A stretch of DNA of 13,580 nt from an uncultured Verrucomicrobiae bacterium (GTDB lineage: Bacteria > Verrucomicrobiota > Verrucomicrobiia > Verrucomicrobiales > Akkermansiaceae). The notes under the pieces are model-generated. The model did no database searches, was not told where the DNA came from, and saw nothing but the letters and a program-made list of their open reading frames with translations. Positions 5,922 through 10,917 of the stretch are shown one piece after another (within the stretch, counting starts at the first letter, position 1; each line of letters begins with the position of its first letter). The DNA is taken from NCBI GenBank assembly GCA_937957985.1, contig CALGOH010000083.1, positions 1 to 13,580 on the forward strand. Direction: 5' to 3'. The translations under genes were made by a program, and so were the position numbers.

Positions 5922-7439
5922 ATGCCTCCGGACTCCCCCGGTTCCGAAGACCAAGATCCACCGCTGCTTGAGGCAAGCGCCGTGAGCAAGTCCTTCGGTG
6001 GCGTCCACGCGTTGGAGGCGGTCGATTTCGATCTGCGGGTCGGCGAAGTCCATGCGCTGATGGGTGAGAACGGCGCGGGGAAATCGACGCTGATGAAGAT
6101 CCTCGCCGGGCTCCTCCAGCCCGACGCCGGCGAGGTCCGCCTGCGCGGCGGGGCGGTCCGTTTTTCCAACCCGCACGAGGCGATGCGCCACGGCATCGCG
6201 ATGATCCACCAGGAGCTGATGCCGGTGCCGGAAATGACCGTGGCCGAGAACCTGCTGCTCGGCCGAGAGCCCCGCGGACGGATCCCCGGCACCATCGACC
6301 GCCGCGCGATGGAGACGGAGGCCCGGCGGCTGCTCGGGCTGCTCGACATGGACCTGCCGGTGTCGCGGCCGATGAAGACGCTGAGCGTCGCCGGCATGCA
6401 GACCGTGGAGATCGCCCGCGCGCTCGGGTCCGAGGCCTCGATCGTGATCATGGACGAGCCGACGGCCGCGATCTCCGACCGCGAGGTGGACGCGCTCTTC
6501 GCCGCGATCGACAAGCTCCGGGAGCGCGGCGTCGGCGTGATCTACATCACCCACAAGATGGACGAGGTCGCACGCATCGCCGACCGGATCACCGTGCTGC
6601 GCGACGGACGCCACGTCGCCACCCACCCGGCTTCCGAACTGGACGAGACCCGCCTGATCTCGCTGATGGTCGGCCGCAAGCTGACCCACGAGGACGGCGA
6701 GCCGCATGAGATCGCCGACGAGGTCGTGCTCGCCGTCGAGGGGCTCGAACGAACCGGCTGCTATCGCGGCGTCAGCTTCGAAGTCCGCAAGGGCGAGGTG
6801 CTCGGGCTGGCCGGGTTGATGGGCGCGGGTCGCAGCGAAGTGGCCTCCGCGATTTTCGGCCTGCAACCCGCCGACCGCGGCACGATCCGCATCGGCGGCC
6901 GGGCTGCACGCATCCGGCGTCCAGCCGACGCGATCCGCCTCGGCATCGGCATGGTCACCGAGGACCGCAAGGGCTATGGCATCGTGCCGGAAATGCCCGT
7001 CGCCCACAACGTGACGCTTGCCTCGCTGAAAAACTCCTGCCGCGGTCCGGTGATCTCGCCGCGACGCGAAACGGCCGCCTCCAGCGAGGCGATCGCACGG
7101 TTTGGCATCAAGTGCACACCCCGACAGAGAATCGGCCAGCTCAGCGGCGGCAACCAGCAGAAGGCGGTGATCGCCCGCACCATGCTCGCCGACCCGGAAA
7201 TCGTCATCCTCGACGAACCAACCCGCGGCATCGACGTCGCCGCCAAGGCCGAGGTCCATCAGATCATCCGCAGACTGACGCGAAGGGGCGTCACGGTCAT
7301 CCTCGTCTCCTCCGAACTGCCGGAACTGCTCGCGCTCAGCGACCGCATCCTGGTCATGCGCGAAGGCGAGATCAGCGCCCGCCTCGACCCGCGAAGCACC
7401 ACTCAGGAAGAGATCCTCAAGCATGCCATTCCAGCGTGA
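5922..7439 (+). CDS. Ribose-type (CUT2) sugar ABC importer, ATP-binding protein
   Basis: Encodes 505 residues with two fused nucleotide-binding domains, the normal size and plan of RbsA/MglA/XylG. Domain 1 has Walker A G-E-N-G-A-G-K-S-T (48-56), signature L-S-V-A-G-M-Q (154-160), Walker B I-V-I-M-D-E-P (174-180) and H-loop H211. Domain 2 has the degenerate Walker A usual for this family (G-L-M-G-A-G-R-S, Arg replacing Lys, 298-305). It also has a canonical signature L-S-G-G-N-Q-Q-K (407-414) and Walker B I-L-D-E-P-T-R-G-I-D. The ATG at 5922 is preferred over a TTG at 5883 because GGAGAAG lies seven bases before it (5908-5914). It should power import through the permease encoded at 8162, from which it is separated by a toxin-antitoxin module. 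The sugar is not known. Confidence 0.95.
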   Translation: MPPDSPGSEDQDPPLLEASAVSKSFGGVHALEAVDFDLRVGEVHALMGENGAGKSTLMKILAGLLQPDAGEVRLRGGAVRFSNPHEAMRHGIAMIHQELMPVPEMTVAENLLLGREPRGRIPGTIDRRAMETEARRLLGLLDMDLPVSRPMKTLSVAGMQTVEIARALGSEASIVIMDEPTAAISDREVDALFAAIDKLRERGVGVIYITHKMDEVARIADRITVLRDGRHVATHPASELDETRLISLMVGRKLTHEDGEPHEIADEVVLAVEGLERTGCYRGVSFEVRKGEVLGLAGLMGAGRSEVASAIFGLQPADRGTIRIGGRAARIRRPADAIRLGIGMVTEDRKGYGIVPEMPVAHNVTLASLKNSCRGPVISPRRETAASSEAIARFGIKCTPRQRIGQLSGGNQQKAVIARTMLADPEIVILDEPTRGIDVAAKAEVHQIIRRLTRRGVTVILVSSELPELLALSDRILVMREGEISARLDPRSTTQEEILKHAIPA

Positions 7440-7451
7440 TGCCCGGGGAAA

Positions 7452-7486
7452 TTGACAAAGTTAGCTAAGTAGACTAACTCGACTCC
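7452..7486 (+). promoter_or_regulatory. Putative promoter and operator of the Phd/PIN module
   Basis: A perfect -35 TTGACA (7452-7457) is followed after 17 bases by a weak -10 TAACTC (7475-7480). Six bases later comes the antitoxin ATG (7487). Inside lie the 8-bp palindrome TTAGCTAA (7461-7468) and an inverted repeat AGTTAG (7459-7464)/CTAACT (7474-7479), which overlaps the -10. Phd-type antitoxins repress by binding short palindromes in their promoters, so this is the likely operator. No Shine-Dalgarno is visible before the ATG. Confidence 0.55.
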
Positions 7487-7747
7487 ATGCAAGTGACCAT
7501 CCACGAGGCGAAGACCCACCTTTCCAAGCTGATCCTGGCGGTCGAGCGGGGCGAGGAGGTGGTGATCGCTCGGCGGGACAAACCGGTGGTCCGGTTGGTG
7601 AAGGAGGAACCTCGGAATGCCCCGCGGCGCCTGGGAGCCTTGGCCCATGTCGATTTCCAGATCGACCGCTTCGAGGATCCGGCGCTCAACAAGCAGATCG
7701 AGGATGACTTCCACGCCGAGGTCGAAAGGAACTCCGATGAGGAATGA
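7487..7747 (+). CDS. Phd/YefM-type antitoxin
   Basis: Encodes 86 residues. The N-terminal part is characteristic of the Phd/YefM family: M-Q-V-T-I-H-E-A-K-T-H-L-S-K-L (1-15), then V-E-R-G-E-E-V-V-I-A-R-R-D-K-P-V-V-R-L (19-37). It forms a small dimeric DNA-binding fold that also represses the operon. The C-terminal part (about 45-86), with D-x-Q-I-D-R-F and a negatively charged tail, should thread over the toxin. The stop overlaps the toxin ATG by four bases (7744-7747). The gene and its partner lie between the ATPase and permease genes of the importer, an unusual place, with their own promoter. Confidence 0.93.
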   Translation: MQVTIHEAKTHLSKLILAVERGEEVVIARRDKPVVRLVKEEPRNAPRRLGALAHVDFQIDRFEDPALNKQIEDDFHAEVERNSDEE

Positions 7748-8142
7748 ACGCCGTTCTGCTCGACACGGTGGTGGTGCTGCGCGCCCTTTTTCTTCCCGAG
7801 AAGCTGACGCCCCGGGCGGAGACGACGCTCAAGGACCCGGGCATCGGGCTGCACTTCTCACCCGCTTCACTGTGGGAGATCGGGATCAAGATGTCGTTGA
7901 GCGGCTTTGACGGCATCCGGTTGCCCGAGGATTGGGACAAGCGCATTCCCGCCGCCCTCTCCGACCTCCAGGCCGGCTCCCTCACCATCCGTGCCGAGGA
8001 TTGTCGGCGGGTGCAGGATCTGCCATTCCATCACCGCGATCCCTTCGACCGGATGCTCATCGCCCAGAGCCTGGAGCGTGGGCTGGACATCATCAGCCCC
8101 GATCCCGGCTTCGACGCCTACGGAGTACGACGAATCTGGTAG
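7744..8142 (+). CDS. vapC: PIN-domain toxin (VapC-like RNase)
   Basis: Encodes 132 residues, full length for a PIN toxin. The catalytic acidic residues are present: D7 in L-L-D-T, E45 in S-L-W-E-I, D99 and D102 in H-H-R-D-P-F-D-R-M-L-I-A-Q, and D120/D124 near the end where the family often has a T-x-D motif. H-H-R-D-P-F-D-R is typical of the PIN subgroup paired with Phd-type antitoxins. It is expected to be a magnesium-dependent ribonuclease held inactive by the upstream antitoxin. The start is fixed by the ATGA overlap. Transcription could run on into the permease gene, which begins 19 bases after this stop and has no obvious promoter of its own. Confidence 0.93.
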   Translation: MNAVLLDTVVVLRALFLPEKLTPRAETTLKDPGIGLHFSPASLWEIGIKMSLSGFDGIRLPEDWDKRIPAALSDLQAGSLTIRAEDCRRVQDLPFHHRDPFDRMLIAQSLERGLDIISPDPGFDAYGVRRIW

Positions 8143-8161
8143 TTTCCCCCTTCGACAAGTC

Positions 8162-9109
8162 ATGTCATCCCACGCCCTCGCCCGCATCCCCGCCGACTGG
8201 CGCAGCCGCTTCGGTCTGCTGATCGCGCTGGTGCTCGCGGTCGTCATCCTGACCATCCTCCGCCCGCATTTCCTCAGCTCGGCGAACCTGCTCAACGTCG
8301 TCCGCCAGATCTCGATCAACGGCATGCTCGCCGTCGGCGTGACCTTCGTCCTGCTCACCGCCGGGGTCGATCTGTCGCTCGGCTCGGTGGTCGCGCTGGC
8401 CGGGGTCGTGGCCGCTCATTTCGCGCATCCCGGCGACTATCCGGTGCTCGTGCCCGTCGCCATCGGCATCCTCGCCGGCACCGCCTGCGGCGCGGTGAAC
8501 GGCGGTGTGGTCACCCTCGGCAAGGTCGCTCCCTTCATCGCGACGCTGGGCATGATGACCGTCGCCCGCGGTCTCGCGCTGGTCGCCAGCGGCGGACGTC
8601 CCGTTTCCAACATGAGCGAGGAGATGAAGGCGCTGGACGGCGACCTCTTCGGCATTCCGGTGCCGGCGATCATGCTCGCGTGCGTCGCCTTCGCCGCCTG
8701 GTGGACGCTGAAATACACCCGCATCGGCCGCCACATCTACGCCGTCGGCGGCAACGAGAACGCCGCCCGCGCCGCCGGCATCCACGTCGGCCGGGTGAAG
8801 ATGTTCGCCTACACGGTCTGCGGCGCGCTCACCGGCCTCGGCGGGGTGATGCTCGCCGCGCGCATCACCACCGGCCAACCGAACGCCGGCATCGCCTACG
8901 AACTCGACGCCATCGCCGCGGTGGTGATCGGCGGCACCAGCCTGTCGGGCGGCATCGGCACGATCGGCGGCACCATTCTCGGCGCCCTGCTGATGGGCGT
9001 GATCGGGAACGGACTCGACCTGATGAACGTCTCACCCTACTACCAACAGATCGTCAAGGGCGCCATCATCGTCGGCGCCGTCTGGCTCGACCGGAAACAC
9101 GCGAAATGA
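8162..9109 (+). CDS. Ribose-type (CUT2) sugar ABC importer, permease
   Basis: Encodes 315 residues, normal for RbsC-type permeases. Several hydrophobic membrane segments are evident, beginning at residues 17-36 (L-L-I-A-L-V-L-A-V-V-I-L). The family signature regions are clear: F-L-S-S-A-N-L-L-N-V-V-R-Q, the G-V-D-L-S-L-G-S-V stretch, A-P-F-I-A-T-L-G-M-M-T-V-A-R-G, and the cytoplasmic coupling part Y-A-V-G-G-N-E-N-A-A-R-A-A-G-I. Near the end is the G-G-T-S-L-S-G-G-I-G-T-I-G-G-T-I motif. It forms the transmembrane channel with the ATPase encoded at 5922 and the binding protein that follows; its stop overlaps the next ATG by four bases. The ATG at 8162 fits the family N-terminus, although no Shine-Dalgarno is visible. 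Confidence 0.95.
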   Translation: MSSHALARIPADWRSRFGLLIALVLAVVILTILRPHFLSSANLLNVVRQISINGMLAVGVTFVLLTAGVDLSLGSVVALAGVVAAHFAHPGDYPVLVPVAIGILAGTACGAVNGGVVTLGKVAPFIATLGMMTVARGLALVASGGRPVSNMSEEMKALDGDLFGIPVPAIMLACVAFAAWWTLKYTRIGRHIYAVGGNENAARAAGIHVGRVKMFAYTVCGALTGLGGVMLAARITTGQPNAGIAYELDAIAAVVIGGTSLSGGIGTIGGTILGALLMGVIGNGLDLMNVSPYYQQIVKGAIIVGAVWLDRKHAK

Positions 9110-10029
9110 AATCCCTGCTCAAAGCCCTCGCCGCGCTTGGAACCGCCACCCTTTTCGCCGGCTGCGATCCGAACGCCGGCGACACCCGCCCGGTCGTCGG
9201 CGTCTCGCTGCTCAACCTCGCCAACGAGTTCATCGTCAAGATCGAGTCCTCGCTCGAGGCCGAGGCCGAAGAACAAGGCGTCCGACTCATCATCAACGAC
9301 GCCCAGCGCGACGCCGGCCGCCAGATCCAGCAGGTCGAGAATTTCATCGCCCAGGGCGTCGATGCCATCGTGCTCAACCCCTGCGAAGTGGAAGCCAGCT
9401 CGCCAGCCGTCGAAAAGACGAAGGCCGCCGGCATTCCCATCGTCAACGTCAACTCCGAGACCGCCGCTACCCCGGATGCCTTCGTCGGCTCGCGCGACGA
9501 GGAAAGTGCGCGCCTCGCGATGGCCTTCATCGCCGAAAAGATCGGCGGCCAGGGCGGCATCCTGATGATGCACGGCTACATGGGCCAGGCCGCTCAGATC
9601 AAGCGCAACGCCGGGGCCCGCGAGGTGCTCGCCCAGCACCCCGGCCTCAAGCTGCTCGCCGCCCAGACCGCCGAGTGGGACCGCGCCAAGGCGGTCACGC
9701 TGATGGAGAACTGGCTGCAGTCATACGGCGGCCAGATCGACGCCGTCTTCGCGCAGAACGACGAGATGGCGATGGGTGCCCTGCTCGCCATCGAGCGCGC
9801 GGGGAAGAAGGACGACATCCTCGTCGTCGGTGTCGATGCCATCGGCGACGCGCTCCAGGCGGTGAAGGACGGCCGTCTTGACGCCACCGTCTTCCAGGAC
9901 GGCGATGGCCAGGCCCGCGCCGCTCTGCAGGCGGCCATCGCGCTGAGCAAGGGCGAGCCGGTCGAGAAGGAGACCTTCATCCCCTTCCAATTGGTGACGA
10001 AGGATAATGTCGGCGAGTTCCTGAAGTAG
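9106..10029 (+). CDS. Ribose-type sugar-binding lipoprotein of the ABC importer
   Basis: Encodes 307 residues. The signal ends in F-A-G-C with lipidated Cys20, so this periplasmic binding protein is membrane-anchored, unlike E. coli RbsB. The periplasmic-binding-protein type 1 fold is clear: V-V-G-V-S-L-L-N-L-A-N-E-F (30-42), V-E-N-F-I-A-Q-G-V-D-A-I-V-L-N-P (77-92), A-Q-N-D-E-M-A-M-G-A-L (216-226) and V-V-G-V-D-A (240-245). Compared with RbsB, N218, D244 and Q264 match sugar-contact positions. The D-R pair of the LDRQ motif is N116-S117 here and F164 is W191, so the ligand may not be ribose. It captures sugar for the permease encoded just upstream (four-base overlap). Confidence 0.94.
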   Translation: MKSLLKALAALGTATLFAGCDPNAGDTRPVVGVSLLNLANEFIVKIESSLEAEAEEQGVRLIINDAQRDAGRQIQQVENFIAQGVDAIVLNPCEVEASSPAVEKTKAAGIPIVNVNSETAATPDAFVGSRDEESARLAMAFIAEKIGGQGGILMMHGYMGQAAQIKRNAGAREVLAQHPGLKLLAAQTAEWDRAKAVTLMENWLQSYGGQIDAVFAQNDEMAMGALLAIERAGKKDDILVVGVDAIGDALQAVKDGRLDATVFQDGDGQARAALQAAIALSKGEPVEKETFIPFQLVTKDNVGEFLK

Positions 10030-10049
10030 GGGCAGATGCCCGCCCCTTT
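10029..10049 (+). terminator. Weak terminator-like hairpin after the binding protein gene
   Basis: GGGGC (10029-10033) and GCCCC (10042-10046) can pair around an 8-base loop, followed by TTT (10047-10049). A shorter GGGC-AGAT-GCCC pairing competes. The stem is short and the T-run minimal, so termination would be weak. Confidence 0.3.
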
Positions 10050-10070
10050 GCCTCTTGGTCGCCGGCGATG

Positions 10071-10135
10071 GGAGCGCGTACTTCAGTCCGCCGAGTGGGG
10101 GCGCCGTAAGATGGGCGGACTGAAGTCCGCGCTCC
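10071..10135. repeat. REP-like inverted repeat with 22-bp arms
   Basis: The left arm (10071-10092) and right arm (10114-10135) are inverted copies matching at 21 of 22 positions; the only mismatch is T10079 opposite C10127. The spacer is 21 bases and GC-rich. The core of each arm is ACTTCAGTCCGCC or its complement. It lies between the convergent ends of the binding-protein gene and the vapC gene, the classic site for REP/RAYT palindromes or bidirectional terminators. No second copy occurs in this window, so its repetitive nature is inferred. Confidence 0.75.
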
Positions 10136-10141
10136 ATTGCG

Positions 10142-10528
10142 TCACGGAACCAGCACCTCAAGCTCCGGCACCTGCTGGAAGTGCGCGTCCCGCGTCATCA
10201 CCGCGGCACCCACGCGGCGGGCACAACAGGCGATGACGAGATCCTGCAAAGACAGCACCTTGCCCTGACGATCAAGCTGCCAGGCAAGCTGCCAGACCTC
10301 ATCCCACAGACATGCGGAAGTCGCGACCATCTGCGTGACGGCGAAGAAACGCTGCATGACCTCAAGCTGACTTGAGCCCTTGATCCCGCGCAGCACCTCC
10401 GCCTTCACCACACCGCAGCAGAAGACATCGTCCAGACCGTAGCGCCGACCGATCTCGGTCAGCGGATCCAGTCGGGCCCGGATCACTTCGATGTAGACAT
10501 TCGAATCAATCAGGACGGGGCGTGCCAT
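10142..10528 (-). CDS. vapC: PIN-domain toxin VapC
   Basis: Encodes 128 residues. The four PIN acidic positions are seen: D8 in V-L-I-D-S-N-V-Y, E44 in V-K-A-E-V-L-R-G, D96 in L-S-L-Q-D-L-V-I-A and D114 in M-T-R-D-A-H-F. This is the VapC arrangement, expected to be a metal-dependent endoribonuclease acting on tRNA or rRNA. The length is typical and the gene looks intact. Its start overlaps the 3' end of the antitoxin gene by 23 bases, implying translational coupling. It differs clearly from the other PIN protein in this window (no H-H-R-D-P-F motif), so the two modules were acquired separately rather than by local duplication. Confidence 0.93.
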   Translation of the reverse strand: MARPVLIDSNVYIEVIRARLDPLTEIGRRYGLDDVFCCGVVKAEVLRGIKGSSQLEVMQRFFAVTQMVATSACLWDEVWQLAWQLDRQGKVLSLQDLVIACCARRVGAAVMTRDAHFQQVPELEVLVP

Positions 10529-10760
10529 AGGCGTTCGGGTCTTCGGCCACTCGCAGTTTCATCGGGTCGTAATCCTCGTACACCGCATCCTTCCAAGCCT
10601 CGGCAGGCAAGCCCGAGCCCTCCTTCAACATCGCTTGCAATCGCGCCTTCCGGTCCAGCTCGTTCAAGGCGAAATGCACCGCGTCGGTTTTGGTCTCCAA
10701 GCCATACTTCTCCATGACCCGGGCCAACAAGGCCTCGTCGATGTGCATGGTCATCTTCAT
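10506..10760 (-). CDS. vapB: VapB-type antitoxin
   Basis: Encodes 84 residues from the ATG at 10760 (minus strand). The frame stays open far upstream, but those residues are antisense to the GH2 gene and the operator region. The N-terminus M-K-M-T-M-H-I-D-E-A-L-L-A-R-V-M-E-K-Y-G-L-E-T-K-T-D-A-V is a ribbon-helix-helix as in VapB family antitoxins, including the T-K-T-D-A-V start of the second helix (23-28). The C-terminal part (about 50-84) carries W56, Y61 and E62-D63-Y64-D65, likely wrapping the toxin. The start codon directly abuts the operator palindromes, and no Shine-Dalgarno exists. It neutralises the overlapping vapC product and represses the operon. Confidence 0.9.
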   Translation of the reverse strand: MKMTMHIDEALLARVMEKYGLETKTDAVHFALNELDRKARLQAMLKEGSGLPAEAWKDAVYEDYDPMKLRVAEDPNAYGTPRPD

Positions 10761-10797
10761 GCCATACACGGTATGGCAGCCATACCCGGTATGGCAA
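10761..10797 (-). promoter_or_regulatory. Tandem palindromic operator and promoter of vapBC
   Basis: Two perfect palindromes lie side by side: GCCATAC-ACG-GTATGGC (10761-10777) and GCCATAC-CCG-GTATGGC (10779-10795). They are separated by one A, so their centres are 18 bases apart. The first touches the vapB ATG at 10760. On the minus strand TTGCCA (10792-10797) and TACCGT (10768-10773) could be -35 and -10 boxes with an 18-base spacer inside the palindromes. Ribbon-helix-helix antitoxins bind such paired sites as cooperating dimers, so binding would block the promoter. Confidence 0.8.
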
Positions 10798-10917
10798 GGG
10801 TCTTTTTCCCCGACTCCTCGGGATTTTCCGAGATTTTGGAAATGCCCGACCGTCCGGCGCGTGTAAAGAACCGCCCCGGCGTGCGGCCCGGGCCGCCGGT
10901 TTCTCCATTTTGTCCTC

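Noticed and set aside
4381..5976. Long minus-strand open frame of 531 codons
   Set aside because: It is antisense to the PEP-CTERM gene and out of frame with the DUF1080 gene, with Gly/Arg/Asp-rich shadow composition. Both real genes have signal peptides and family motifs.
5673..7424. Minus-strand open frame of 583 codons
   Set aside because: It is the antisense of the ABC ATPase gene; its His/Asp/Ala-rich composition is the usual product of reading GC-rich codons backwards.
7440..8161. Target-site duplication flanking the Phd/PIN insertion
   Set aside because: I compared the two edges and found only a weak resemblance (GACAAAGT and GACAAGT); not enough for a mobile-element insertion.
8165..8878. 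Minus-strand open frame across the permease gene
   Set aside because: Shadow of the permease; low-complexity Asp/Glu/His/Gly sequence without any motif.
10510..10908. Second minus-strand frame over vapB and its operator
   Set aside because: It reads out of frame through the VapB gene and across the palindromic operator; the ribbon-helix-helix protein in the other frame explains the region.
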